Positions 1 through 14,800 of a stretch of 64,000 bases of DNA are shown here, one piece after another. A program made the position numbers and the translations under genes. The DNA is from Prostheceraeus crozeri. Taxonomy: Eukaryota > Platyhelminthes > Polycladida > Euryleptidae. The stretch lies in the NCBI GenBank assembly GCA_907163375.1, contig CAJQUW010011588.1, positions 124,001-188,000 on the forward strand. The letters are read 5' to 3'. The notes under the pieces were generated by a model. That model had not been told where the DNA came from. It worked only from the letters and a program-made list of their open reading frames with translations, and ran no database searches. Position 1 is the stretch's first letter; each line of letters starts with the position of its first letter.

Positions 1-2570
1 AAAATATTGATTTGAATATTTGATTATATACTTCTCTTTTGCACTGATCTTTCTACCTACACTTCGCACTGATTGCGATAGTATTTCAAAAGTAATTTTA
101 CATGAAAGCAGCAGCATAGTCTAAAAAGTTAAGGAATTGCTAAATGATATTACTGCTCTACCAAAGCAAAAGTGCGTTGCAGCTTTCAATATTTTGACTA
201 GAAAAACCCTGAAATGAGAGAAACTATGATATATTCTGATATAAAATGATGCATCAAGAAAGAATTGATGTGGGACATGAAACTGGTTGTGCAGCAAAAC
301 AGAACTCAGGTCTGATTCAAGTTTGGTCTGTGACTCACATCCTAAGGGACAGATGAAGCCTGATAGACAACGGAATGAACTACAAGGAATGTGACGTACC
401 AATGTGACGTGCTCATCACGAGATCACTGCGTCCGTGAAAATGATGCCACGGTCCCAATCCGGACCGCGGTCAGGAGCTTGGGAACCCCTGGTCTAGACC
501 ATCATAGTCTAGGCTTTTTGATATCAGCAGTCATTAAAGAGATATTGCACACACACCATACAGTTGATGAGCTTTATGTGATCGTCTATTAACCATTTCT
601 TACGCACTAGCGACTCATTGATATCCGTCCGCAAAAAAAGAAACATTTTAAAAAGTAGACCAAGCGCAATTCGCTGGAAGCATAAAATAGGAGACCAAAC
701 GTAATACGCCACTGAAGTTTTAGCGCCATTACTCCCCATTAAGATTTTCGACGTTGCTGCTGACAAAGATGAATTTTCAGGAGCGCTGTGACACTCGGAT
801 GCCCTTCCCACCGACTTCCAATAGCACCCGGCGCAACCTATCCAGTCTAGACCAAAAGATAGCTACATCAAGCACTTAAACACTGTAATTAAAAATTGTT
901 TTGAAATTTTTTTTGAAAAATGTTTTGTCTTCTCAATTTAAATACTGTGCCAAGGAGACCACTAGCTGAAGTTATACTTTTTTCGATCTCATTTCAAGCA
1001 TGAGAACGACATATCAGCTTGCTTTCTGACACTGACTTTTTCCATTGCAGATCAAGCGTTAGCTCAAATACTGGTATCCGAAGGCACATCAATGGGACAA
1101 CATTCTAAACGACAGATTTGAACTTACATACAGTAGACAGTCTACGTGCAATGCTTAGATGAAAAGATGAATGAACCTTGTTTATACTCGGAGGCACATT
1201 CGGCGACACGCTTCTCTTCCATGTAGACGCGTTCCATTTTCCCATTCTCACTCTCTCGCACTGAGTGTTCAGCAAGAATGAAGAGTGTAGCTACCTTAAA
1301 GTCTCTGGTTTGACCCGAACTAGGTTAAAACAAGCGACGTATTTTAAGGGGCTTAGTGGTTCGCCTTCACATAATCAATCTACGTGGTATGCAGGATAAG
1401 CGTTGAACCAATTGCAGTGCATATTCCCAAGTTGGAAGAAACCACGCTGTCGCATTTCTCAAGACGCCTACAAAAAATAAATTAATTAACCTTGTTTATA
1501 CTCGGAAGCATATTCGGCACGGAGCCTTTCTTCCATGTGGCCGAGTTGTTTATCCCACCCTCATAAAACGCATTCCTTGCACACTACACTTTTAAGCTCC
1601 AAAAATAATAAAATTTGATATAGAGGCTGCGATTGGTTTCAGTTAGCGGATCAGCAAAACAGACTCCTCAAAAGATGCATCACGGATTCGGGTGGTCTAG
1701 CTGCAAATTATCAACAAAAAGTAAAATCCTTTTCCGCTTCTTGTGAACAGTAAAACCACTATTATAATTGAGGAAAAAGGATCTTACACTTTCGACAGTA
1801 TTACACTATTGCTGTGGAGAGTCGATGGATCTTCTTGCAGAGGGAGTGGGGGAGGTCAAAAATCGAAAATGGAATGCCATCGATTTTTCAAGTGAAACTT
1901 CAGCTGCAAGTATTTGGGCAGAACTTCAACGAATTTGTGAATACCACACTGCAATTCCTTTTGACGATTATCTTCCAATGTCTTCAGCACCTTTCTCGCC
2001 GTGTAACCTAAGTCAACTAATTCGCCTTTAGAATGCTAATCTACTGATGACTCGATTTCATAGGACACTTTGTCCAGTTAAAATCTTAGATACTAACACT
2101 TAAGAAGCGTTACCTGATCACTGCACAGCACTGTGTAATTGGTTCTTTCTCCAAAATTCCTTTTATTAGTTCGTTTTTAAAGATTGTAGAAAATGCAGTG
2201 TTGCAGGTGCAACGCGACAAGACAAGGGTGACTGGATTCTTGCGATAATTGGCTAAATGCGATGATGATTGCGACTAGTTACTGTTATGCCATTTCAGTT
2301 TGATACAACCATTCTTTTGGTAATTCTTCTAAAATTAACTAAAATTAAAATCACAATGGTTACATTGAACGGAAGTGGCATAACAGCAAGCGTAACCGTA
2401 CAGTCTCCCAAAAACAAAGACATGTAAAGCTAATATTCATTTAGATAAAGCCGATAGAAAATCAAATCTTTGATTCAAAGATATTAATTGAGCAACAAAA
2501 CCAGGTAAAATTCTGTACAACGCGTTTTCTGGAAAATAATTACTGATGCAGACTCTTTTACACGCAAATA
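1..2570. other. Flank downstream of KRI1, no gene recognised
   Basis: I see no convincing gene here. Two diverged direct copies of a roughly 70-bp sequence start at about 1173 and 1488; both begin AACCTTGTTTATACTCGG and continue with an ATTCGGC and TTCTTCCATGT block, so this is probably part of an interspersed repeat. An 87-codon frame at 1768-2031 on the plus strand has a protein-like central part but matches nothing I know. Confidence 0.4.
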
Positions 2571-2576
2571 TTTATT
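2571..2576 (-). promoter_or_regulatory. KRI1: Candidate KRI1 polyadenylation signal
   Basis: AATAAA on the minus strand, about 205 nt beyond the KRI1 stop codon, at a plausible distance for the end of the 3' UTR. Confidence 0.5.
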
Positions 2577-2780
2577 ATTTTCATCGCACATCCATCACAA
2601 AATAACTCAAAAACAACATCGGCTGTACGGATTAAATACATAAAATTAGCATTTCAAAAAAACCGCCGATCGACCTCAGAAATTTTGAAAACTGCAGGGT
2701 ACTTCTGGAATATTGATCCACACAGAAATGCAATTAAGATGGAGTGGTCTAAAGTCGAATAAACTGTAAGATTTCAATGC

Positions 2781-2895
2781 TTACTCTTCATCCTTCGCCA
2801 AAGGCACGAAGACAGTAGGAAGTAACCGGGATTTCTGATTTTGCCTTCGAAACGATGAATACACACGCCTATCTCGTTCTTCTTCATCCTTGGAG
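2781..2895 (-). CDS. KRI1: KRI1 exon 11, terminal
   Basis: 115 nt, the last 37 residues plus TAA, SKDEEERDRRVYSSFRRQNQ and onward. It aligns with the YRSxxEExxDxRAYSxxxQN stretch of KRI1. It is shorter than human because the variable C-terminal tail is absent. Confidence 0.88.
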
Positions 2896-5800
2896 CTGAG
2901 GAAATAAAGAAATAAGTCTGAAGTCAATGATCAAAATAAACAACCATCCTCTCAAACTCCGTAACCCAACAGTACCGGACACGACTGTGTTAAAACTACT
3001 GTTACCCATTCAAACCCTGTTGGAGTCCTGACCGAGTGATCAGGAATGTACTTTATCTAATGATCCCATAATAAAGAGCTGAAATATTAATGAATTATAT
3101 CATTATCATTACAATTTTTTAAGCTTGTTTGTTAACTAGTCTGTACTTTCCAATAACTCATATACACTAAATTCTATTGTCAAGACTCAAAGCTTCTTGC
3201 ATTTAATATCATACAGCAACATATGATGAGCTACAAAATTTCGTAACACCCATCGGTCAGGCGATCTTTCTATTACCTTCGACCTTTTTAGATTATAGAA
3301 TATTCTGGCTTTTTTATAGATTTTTGATAATAACCGTTTTTGAAGCTATTTCATTCGTGTAAAACCCTTTCCCAGCGATATTTGTCAGTATGGTAAGGAT
3401 TATTATTTGTCTGATATTTGTCCAATTTACAGGGCAGCTTACAAGAATGATGAGACTTTTCATGATGACATCTGAGAGAAAATCATGTAAACAAACATAC
3501 ATTATGAAAACCCTTTGCATTTCCACCAAGTAGAAAGTAATTACCAGAGTAGTGAATGTCTAAATTAAAGAAAGTAGCGGTTTTAGTTTACACTCAATAA
3601 ATTGCCCAACAAAAAATCAATATTTTTGCGAGAATATTCATCCAGTTAAATGACTTTTTAAATTACATGTCAGATTTCCCACACCGACTCCATGAGAAAT
3701 GGCATATAACAAAATTTCTGATTAAAACCAAGTCTCTGAAAGAAGTCTAATTATTTTATTGTGAGTCTTATAAATATGTCTAACAAACACATTCTACTTC
3801 TTTGAACCTGATTGCTAGAACGAGGGAAGAAACATGAAATACTTCATCATTCTTGCTGTATTATTTGATATTACAAGCATGAAACTTGCGGATGACAACT
3901 GTAAAGACAAAAGCGATTGTCATTTAAAATCAGAAGATTGTTATGGAACATGGTTTATTTACTGTCAAAAATCGTGCAAAGATTGCGACGGCAAAAAATA
4001 TAAAATCTTCGAGGAAATATATTACAATAATGATGTATGCAAGGATGCCGTTCCAACTAAATATTGCGAAGGCTGGAAAAAAAGCGTCCGCAAATGTAAA
4101 AATATCACAAATGAGTGTCGAAAGACATGTACCGACTGTGGTAGCACTTCCAGAAGTACTAATCATGCTGTTAATTCAGAGAACACTGGAAATGACGAAA
4201 TTCACACTGGCGATCAAGGTTTACCTGTAGTAAAGGATGAACCTGATTCAAGGCCAGAAAAAAGTCGCAAGATTCTTGAGTCAACTCGCTCCGAGGCTAA
4301 AAAAAGTTCAGAACTAGAAAATGGTCGTGATGATGATACTTCAAAAACTGGATTGGAAGATAAAAAGAACAAAGGAAAATAATCAATACATCATAAACGT
4401 CTTGAAACTTGTATGAACACTTATGAACGAATAAAACACAGACTGGTGAGTGTATATTTTTGTTTGATGACAATTTACGAGTACATGCACATGTAAATTA
4501 AATGATAGAGTAATTCCGAAATACGTCTCATGGAAAGTGACATATTGACTGCTTACCGAGAGAAATGGCAACCTATTCGCATTTGATTATGACATATGTC
4601 TTTTGGTTAAGCTTAATATCATCCAATATTTATTATCATTTTTTTCTATTTCACAAGTTAATATATGTGAGCAAACTATTATAGTACAGGTAAACTATTA
4701 TGAATGTGCAATTTATGTTATTACAGCATTAACTGTTAATCATGGCAATTGAGTCAATGAATATGACATTCACACGGCAGCTCAATTGTCATTCTTTGTT
4801 TTTATGACTCTGACAACTGATTCACAATATCAGCTTCAACAAAAGAAATTTGATCAAAATCAATGCTACAAAAAAGCAAATATGACTCTCTTTGAATACT
4901 TTTTGTGACTGTCCCTGCTCTAATTATTTTCTTATCCAATCTCGCAAAGAAAACATTATCCTAATCTTAATGAATTTTCACAACTCAATTAGCATGAACT
5001 TAAATGGCTTTAAGTAAAAAAATAACTTAAAAATGGCTTAGAAGCATCTTTAAACATTCTAAAAGTTTTTATTTCAAGGAAAAACCTCGAAGATATATTG
5101 TTCGGGAGGTAGCAACTATTGCTCTTCATCGCCCGTGTAGGGATTGCAATGAAAAGAGCTGAATCTTTCGGGCTGTTCTCCACATTGCGAGAATATTCAA
5201 CCTTCTCCTGTAAGTCAAAAGGCCTTTTTGTATGCTAACACGATACAGTGGTAAGCACAGAACGATGGATGAGAATTGATGAGAAGATGACATCGGTGGC
5301 TGAAATATTCAAAAGAAACTGCAGTAAATGAAATTAAATGATTAATTAAAGCAAGGCAACACACAAACATCAGCAAGTAGATACTTCTTCCTTTTTCGAC
5401 CAATAACAGAAACATAATAATTCTCTCGGCAGCAAAGTTCAACCACAACCGATTCAAGATTTTCATGCTATCAGAATGATGACATTATCTGTTTGTCAAT
5501 CAATGTCTGCTTTTCATTATCTTTGGTGAGAAATTTTTTCTTTTATTCTTAAAAGTATCATACAGTAGTGTCATCATAGTGGAGGATTCATGTTCGTTGT
5601 CTGAACAACAAGTGTGATTCCTCTAATGTTTAGCGGGATATTGCCTTTGATAGAGTGAATGCTCGAAACGTCGGGTCTTGCTTTGCTAGGCTACATTTTA
5701 AAAATGCATGATTTGTCGCCATGCATAACTCAGGAGGAAAGAGCACTTGCTGTTTAGACACTAATCAATAAAGCATAGTGGTTCGTGGCCTTGTCAGTCT

Positions 5801-8800
5801 CTCTGAACATGTACACGCATCAAGGAAAACAAAGTGCCCTTCAACTGCACGAGCTGATCTTGAGGACAGTTTCAAATAAATTTGTAATAATGACAAGTAC
5901 TCAAGACAGTTATGTAAAAAGGTGATGTAATGTACTGGGTACTTGAGGTCTTATCTGTAAGCGTGACTTTGATTAGATTCTGACTGAACTTTACAAGTGA
6001 TCGTGTGTAAATTACTTCCTGTAGTTTTGCATTAGAAACATTCATATTATGTCTCCGTCAACACATACAGTTGAAAAGCACTTTGCTTCCCCGTGTGCAG
6101 TAGCATACTTCAATCATTGGTGTCAAAACAGCAAATGTATTTCTTTTGTGATTGCTCGTTTAAAATGTAGCTAAGTGAAACAAAACTTGACGCATTCGCG
6201 CATTCGTTGCTTGTCGAGGACAATACGCATTCGAGCCAGATGTTAAAGGCGGAACCACACTAATTGTTTGGAACCAATCCTGAAACCCCCACTGTAATGG
6301 CACTACCACATAGGCCCTAATACTAAAAATATATTATAGATAAAATTAACAAAAATCATTCCACATAAAAAAATGAAACGGCGCATGCATTAATAAACAA
6401 ACGTACTGTCATAATTTGGCAGCATGCAATTTCTAGATCGATTATGATTGAACTTTGTTACTGAGAATTATGATCGTTTTGTACTTGGTCGAAGAAAGCA
6501 AGAAGAACTGTTTTGATAAAAGTGTTTGTGGAATTTTTTGCAATGGATCTGAGCATGCATGATTAACCCTCATCGGATCAGCAAAATCAGCCATCATATT
6601 CGGTCCACCTCTCTACATATGTAGTCATATTTTGTTTCGCTGTATTTTTTACTTACACCAAAAGAATTACACGCTTTATTGCTCATTTATGATTAGTTTA
6701 ATCAAATTATTTGGTGAATGCATATTCGAGACATTCCAATACCAAAAATATACTTCAAATTGAGCACGCAAAAATTGCAAAAAATCCAGTTTTGGAAATT
6801 TTGCTAAGTTGAAAACAAAATTATTCATTCTCTGGTTATATATCGCACTAGTACCCGTAATTACTCAAAGTAACTTTGAAAAGGCATGGCTATACATCAC
6901 TTGATATATTACAACAAATTGATAAGTTCTGTAAAATTGATGTATACAAAAGATCTAGCAAGTTTGAAAGCCGTACTGCTTATCATGTAGTACTACTGAT
7001 TACATTATTTACAAAATGCGAGTATACAAATCAAGTATGCATGTTTTTACATGCCAACTGTTTAAGCTCATGTAACAAAGCTTGACGTTAGTTTCTTGCT
7101 TACGGTACATGCTATATGTACATTGCTGGTAAACGAGGTTACATGTATGTATCGTAGATCCATAGGGAAACAGTTGACTTACAAAAGTCGAAGCTTGCAT
7201 GCAATCATGACACAATGTTGTTTGGATGTGATGGTCCGAGCAAACAAATCGCCTGCATGTTGTACAGGATCTGCGTGTTGATTTGTTGCATCTTGTCACT
7301 TGACATTTTCTTGGGTTGAGACTGGTTGCGGGGCCAGTGAGTGCTTTTGCGGGAAATCCCATGCTGTCGAACGCTGTCTTACTTTGAATGTAGATTTTCG
7401 CGTTGTTGTATCTAGAGCGCATTTGCTCTTCTGCGAGTTGGTAAGCTACTTGCTTTATGAAGGTTGACCTGGACTTTGAATAGCCGTTCAATTCCATAAG
7501 AAGAAAAGAATTGACAAGTGCGACGTCTATCATGTCGAAGAAGTGTAACAATGGATATCGTCGAGTTTTTCGCCTGCACGTGAAGTCTTCCACGTGCGAG
7601 TCCATAGTGTCTACTCCACCTTTGCCGCTGTTGTAGTCAAGGATGACTTGTGGTTTTTGATCTTCCCGAGATGAGGCTGGATTCGCAAAATAAAGGCTGC
7701 TCATGACCAACTCGTTCTTATTCCTCTTTGGAGAGTAGGAAGACAGCAAGACCCGATGCTCATGGTTCCACACATTGCGTGTGTCATAGACAGGCAAACC
7801 TTTGGTTGCTTTCATTGAGCTTGGGACGTCGCGTCGCGAAGCTGTGATTGTTCCAGTGACAGTCAAGCCTTTCTCCAAAAGTTCCACACACAAGGCAAAA
7901 GAAGTAAAATATCGATCGACGAAGACTTTACGATGAGATTGATAATATGGCTCTGTCAAATTCATGACAATTGTCTTTGCCAAACCAGTAGCCCTTCTGC
8001 CCTCAGTAGCAGCTCCGTCATAAGGGAAAGCGTTCAGGGCATATCCATTCCTCGCATCGCACAACCAGAAGACCTTGACACCATATTTGGCAGATTTCTG
8101 TGGCATATATGCCCTACCAGGTGAATATCCCCGGTAGGCATAGAGTTGTTCATCTACAGTTAGTGACGGACAGGGCACGTAATATCATCGCAGATTCAAG
8201 TTCAGAAGATCCCAGAATTCTCTAATTGCAGCTAATTTATCACTTTCCTGACGTTGTCTTCTCGTAACTTTGTTGTCAAACGTGATGTGAGAAAGTAGAA
8301 GTCTCAATCGATTTCTTGAAATTGCACTAACGGTAAAATGATCGACTGTCGGATGGATGATATATAGAGACGATGTAGATGACGTGTTATCTCTATCCGC
8401 ACCAGCTCGAATAATAACGGCTAGACCAGCCTTCAGCTACGCAAATGTGAACGCTTTCTTTCCTAGAGCGGTAAGTCGGCGGTTTGTGTAACGAAGACAC
8501 GTACGAAGCATGGATTCAGTCATGAAGCACATGAAAGAATCCACCTCTGAGGTCGGGGCAATGGTTGGGCCCTCCTCAAAATCGATAATGTCTCTGGATA
8601 GTAGTCTGGGGGCTGGAGGATCGAACTTCCATGTCGTGTTGTTTGGAGAAATCAATTGAGTACCGCCTTGGACCGGATCGTCGAGCTCTGATTCACTAGA
8701 GTCGTCACTGTCTGATTCATTGTCGTCACTGCTGTACAAGCATACATCCAATTCACCATCACTGCCATGTTCATAAATATCCGGATCGTCACCAGCTTCC

Positions 8801-11800
8801 TCCTCTTCCGCATCATTCACGTCGTTGTCGTCCTCATCTTCTGTGTCATGTTGTGTAGAGCCATGTAGCCGTTGAATTATCTCTTCGAGCGTCGGTCGCA
8901 TATTTCCCGATGATTTGGATAAACTGACGCGTGCCATCAAAGTATATTATTCTCATCACTCGTGTCACCAATCATTTACTTGTATGAAATCCCAGGTCCA
9001 ATTCGGTCACCAACTTAGGTGAAGTGACGCAATGCCCAACTCTCGCATTGATGCTAATATCCCATACACGTTGTTCGGTGCAAGGGAGCAAGGGAGGGGA
9101 AACTGCCGCAGACTTTTCACAAAATAGGTAAGAAACAGTTACCACGAGACTATGACGTAATAAGCCAACTCTCCTTCTCTGTGATGATTCAGGACCTGTC
9201 TAATAGCCCTGAATTGTCGTGAAGTAGCTAGAAGTATGATAGTGAGAGATGGTGTAACAAAATTTGAAGATAGTAAATGAATACCTTAGTTACGATACTA
9301 TTTTAACATTAAGAATATATGTGACTACATATGTAGACAGGTGAGCGGAATAAGAATATTTGTCATGTTTGACAAGAAATAATTGGCTTGTGACTTTTAT
9401 CTTCTACAGGTGTCATGACTGATCAAAAACCTACATGGAACTCAAATTTCAGAGAAAAATGTTCATTTGAATAGAAGTTACAACACTTTGAAATTAGCGA
9501 TACTACATATGTAGAGAGGTGGGTCGATGAGGGTTAAGCTGCTTCAAGAGATTCCTAGAAAGTTAAGCTCCCCATCAGCTACAACTTCTCGACCAGAAAA
9601 ATTAAAAGTTTAGAGATGGTTTCAGGCGACCAATACACTCAAGCTAAGCAAATAGTAAAATTGAATATATATTATTAAACAATATCTGCATTGTTTTCTA
9701 TACAAGTTTGAAAAAGAAATACTATGAGTGATAGTCAACATTTTTAACTTTTATTCACTTTAGGCCATTAGGAATTATTTGTTGCAGTACCAGCAAGATG
9801 GCCTAAATAGCACCTGATCTCTAGGCGTTTACGATCATGAGAAGTATTTTTGAATTTGTTTAAGCTTTCTTCAAACAAAAATTGTGACTTATCGATGTGT
9901 CTTTATTCGTTTGCAGGTCATCAGTCTACTATGTACTACTCGTACATTCTGCTGATCTGAAACTTGTCTTCTGTACCTTTATGGATTTTTCATCACTCAT
10001 TCCATTACTGAAAACTATAATTCAATCACGTGTTAATCTCATTATTTGTTTTCATGAACTGAATTGATGTTGGTAAAATATTCATCTAATTCCTTGACTT
10101 TCATAATGAACTTATATTCAATTATCCATCTAATTACGGAATTCATTTCAGCATACGTAAATGTTCGATGCATACATACTTTGTGTCAAAAAATACAATT
10201 TGGAAAAATACATTGTTGTTCCCAAGCATGAAACCCTGGCTTTTTAATATTGAATTTTGGAAAACATTGAGGACACAAATTTTGGCTCATTTGCAAATCC
10301 GAACTACTGGTAGCATGATGTCATTATATCAGAAGTTATTTATGACAGCGATGCATATAGATACTATACACATGAAAATATATTAGAAATCTGCGATTGC
10401 TACGTATGCAACAGCGGATCCACACCATCAAATAAACCGCTTTCTACATCAACCTTTCAATTATCCTTATCTAAATGCATTTTGTTAGTTTATTTTTTTG
10501 ATCCTGTTTTTAAGAAGTTATAAGAGTTAGAAGTAGAAAGATGTCCCCAGAGTTAGACAATTTAAGCACAAAATTCCCTGGCAGCCTGCCGAGGCTGTAT
10601 TTGTGTTTGCCTGTGTTAAATAGTTCAAACTGAGGACCTCTTTTCATGCTATAGGTGAACTAGCATAATCGGAATCGACTATCTTCTTCAAAAATATAAA
10701 ATTCATTCGGAAGAATCATTGATGAGACTGAAAAATAGAGATTGCTAAAATAGCAGACGCAAAACTTATGTAGCCTTTCACAATTTGTGCGTTAGAGTAG
10801 AACATGTTCATAAATACTGACAAGAAGTATTTAGAGCATTGGTATTATACTATGCCTATATGTAATTAGTTAGATTGTGGATAAGTAGATGACGGTGATG
10901 ATTTTCAATACTTCACTTACTGAATTTGCGTCACCTTCTTCAAAGAAACCCAGGAGTTCAATTCCTTTGCAGGGGCACTCAACACCTGTGAATAGCAAAA
11001 TGACACTCAAGATAAGATCTAACGTCAAAGCGCAGAATTCTCAAATTTCAATCAGTGTCTTGTTGATTTATTTCATACACAAAGTTGAATAGATGAATTT
11101 GAGTCATTAATCAGCACTTCATATTCAACGGTAGAAGAAATCGACGATCAGCGAATCAATCATGTCGCATGAGAATGTTGAAGATCTTCTTTGATAACCG
11201 AAGTTCGTCGATAGAGGAAATGAGGTGACCTCCATATCTTCGAACATTTGCAGTGCACAGATGGGCCCACTACATAGATGAAGAATGATTTAGGAAGTAA
11301 ACAAACCGGGTTTTCTGTTTTTCAAATTTTAAGAATATTCACCCACATCTTTGTATGCGACGACCTTTTTGGTTAAAGATGTCATAGTATAATAATCATA
11401 CATTAGTGTGCTATTGAGTCAGAATATATGAGAAGTCACAAAAGTGATTAATAATAAAGGCACCTAATTCACACTAATAGATTCTATTTGAAGTAGAACT
11501 GAGCAAGCAGCATATGACTGCTTACAACAAATAGCTCTTAATGCGTGGCTCATTCTATTTCCATGACTAGTGACTAGAGTCTATCACGGGACTTCCAGAC
11601 AATTCCGAGTCTCGATTCCCGGGGACTATATCTGGGAATTCACGGGAATATTTCGAAAAAAATGAACTGATTGAGTAAATGGAAAAGACAATTTGAGTCA
11701 ATTATAAAATAGTTTACGTATTAATAGTATTCGTCGATAGGCAAACCTCTTACCTACAAGTAGGAATTGTAGCTGTTGCAGTTCTTCAATGGGAGGTCTG

Positions 11801-14800
11801 AAAGGGGGTACTTATAGGCTACCCTTACTCCGAAGTTTTCAAATTTGTCTAAAATCCGCAAGTAATTTAATCGTCACAAAATTTCAGATGCATGCAATTG
11901 AGGATTTCTTTTACCTGTGTTTGCGCAAATCGGACAAATACGGTGAGAGAACAATGTGCACACGAGCAACAATAAGTCGTCGAATAGACGAAATCCGATC
12001 AAGCTGCTGAATTCTCTATACTTCACGTTATTATTTTTGATTGAAAACGTGCTAGTACAATTTGCACAATTTTTGCACGTGTGTGGATAGAAAATATCCT
12101 CAACTATGTGTACTTCAAGTTTTGTGACGATTGATGCATTTTTACCATTTTAGAGAAATTGGACGACTATTATAGGACTGCCAACTGTCCCGATTATATC
12201 GGGACGTCCCGGTTTTTTGCCAATAAATCACCAGTCCCGACTTTGCACCGATTTTTTGCCCTCGAAATTTAGCTGTCCCGATTTTTGGATACTGTTTTTG
12301 TAGTCGAAGTTAGGTGCTGTGGTCAGAATGTCTTATATACACTTAAGTTATATGCATAGGACTCCTGTCTTCCTTTGAAGCACTGTTTGTCATCAATGAA
12401 AACTGATTTCCTGTTTTCTTTGCTTGCCCTGAAGGTGCGGAGGTTCCCCCCCCCTAGATCGACAAAATTTGCGCGGAATCAAAAGAGCGAGCGCACGTGA
12501 AATCCTAATCATATGCAGCAATTCAACATTACATTAATATGAACCACCTAAGCTTTAAAAATTGCTTTTCAAAAAAACTTCATATATAACCAAGTTAGAA
12601 CTCGCATTACTCGGTAATAAGTTTATCTAAATACTCGTTTTCTACTGAATGCGAATTAAAAATGGATATTTTCTTTCGAATGAGGTATCTCAGCCGGTTA
12701 GATTATTTGATAATTAGGTCTCATATATAATGGCTGACGATCGAGTTACGCGAGTTTTATATTCATACTGCATAAAATCTGAAATTCCTGATGAATCGTA
12801 TAATTTGCTTATTACTCTTTTTCCAATTTTTGTTTCTTGTTAGTCACAATACAGTCATTTTTATCTTTGTACGAGAGCATATTTTTCTATTAAATCGATT
12901 GGTTGGGGGGTGATGAAACGGAAGTAGTCGTTAGTTAGATGTCGATACTTTTCTTCCGTCATAGAATTTCAGTAGTTCATAACTGAACGCGTTTAAATCT
13001 ACGAAATATAAGAATTATTGCCAGGTTAGGTCTAACAAAACAGATGAAAAACAAAACACACATCAAAATGCTATAGTTACGCATAAAGTGCAAGAAAAAG
13101 GTCTGACTTTTGTGTCCCGATTTTTAGCCGACAGGGGTTGGCAGCCATGCTTTTGTCTTCAACTTGCTGTTTGAGACAACCGTATACTACATTCATTTAA
13201 TTTTTTAGTACCTCACCTCATCAGCTGTCAATCCATAATCCATGGGTTCCACACTTCGATATTTAAATCGACATTTCAAGTCCGCCTGTCCTTCTCCACG
13301 CCCTAAGATTACGTCCTCACAATCCAACTCATACACTTTATCAATGAAATCATCAAAGCCTTCGGGAAAATCTTCTTGCTTGTAGCGTCCAGTAAGTTCG
13401 TTTGTGCCTCCGGAGGCTGATACCTTTTCCAAAGCTTTCCGGAATCCGGCAAGGCGACGTCGCCTTCTCCGTCTTCGACTTCCACCTCCACGCGAATCAC
13501 CCTGAGATTCTTCTCTCTCCTCGAATTCATCACCGGCAAACGCAGAGCCCTGTTTAAAGATCGAGACTTAAATAACGATGAGTGAGGAGGAAGAAGAATC
13601 GATGCACCTAAGGTGCATCGCAGAAGAAGATCAAAGGTTAAGAAGAAAATGAAGAGAGAAACACAGTGATGATAAGAAGAACAGGACTTGAGTAACTAAG
13701 AATATAGAAAAATTTGCATACTGCGGAGGCTAATATCAGAATTATTGAAAAGATGATAGGTAAAGAAATAGGAAAGTGAGGAAACAGATATAGCTGAATA
13801 CCTACGTAATTTAACTGAATTAGTGAAGGGAGGAAATTGTAATACTGAAAAATATGACATTTATCACAGGGTTTCGAAGCCGTCAGAAACACTACTTCTC
13901 TTGTTCCGGCTAAAAGTTTTAGATGTATTAAAAATCAGTCACTTTTACGAGAATAAAACTCTGTATTTCATGTATGGCTTTTAATTATTCTCCCCCTTTA
14001 AAATCATGGCTATCAAGTGTCACATCCCGTCAAGTGCTGCGTCGATTAATTACATGTAATCATTCAATATCTAAAGAGAATGACAACTATTGAGTCAATA
14101 TTGATTCCCCGACCGCACTCGCCCGACCTAAGAATCGAACCAAAGTCCGCGTTGGAGAGGAGACGAGCTCACACCTTCTTCACTAGACCACACTGATGGT
14201 TAAAAAAGGAATGCGAGTTAAGGTAGTCATCTCTAAGTGATGTCGGCAGCTTATTGTACTATTATTATTGACAGAATATTACTCCTGGACAACCCTAGAA
14301 GGAAGTTCACGCTACCGATAACTAAAACCGAAAAGAGTGAAATAATATCTTTCTTTGTTCACATCATCCAGATTTGTTAATCATCCTCAGATCGCTTCCA
14401 GAACAAGTTTTTTCGAAAATCAGCAAACGCTATTTTTCAGATAGCGCGATTATATCATTCCTGATATAATCATTCTGTAAGTTGAAGCGTCGACATTTTC
14501 ATCAAGGAAGACAGTTCCTTCCTTCTGTTCAGTGAATAGCTTTTAGCATGTCAGGTACACATTTTATCTCAGTATATGCCACTTAGAGTAGGTTGTATTC
14601 AAGGATTTTCCGTCGCGGTCAGTTTGCATTCTCCTACATCCGTTCTTCGGACGAAATGTTAAGTTACCAATCGCATTTTCTTTTCACAATTGACATCAGA
14701 ATGAAATTTTGACCACAATGCAAAATATAATCAATGTAAAAAATATATCAAAGAATGAAGAGGATCTCATCACCTCACCTCTCCGGCATCAGTTGTCATG

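Noticed and set aside
13309-13539. Overlapping minus-strand frame of 76 codons
   Set aside because: Out-of-frame shadow of KRI1 exon 9; the exon's own frame has the conserved domain.
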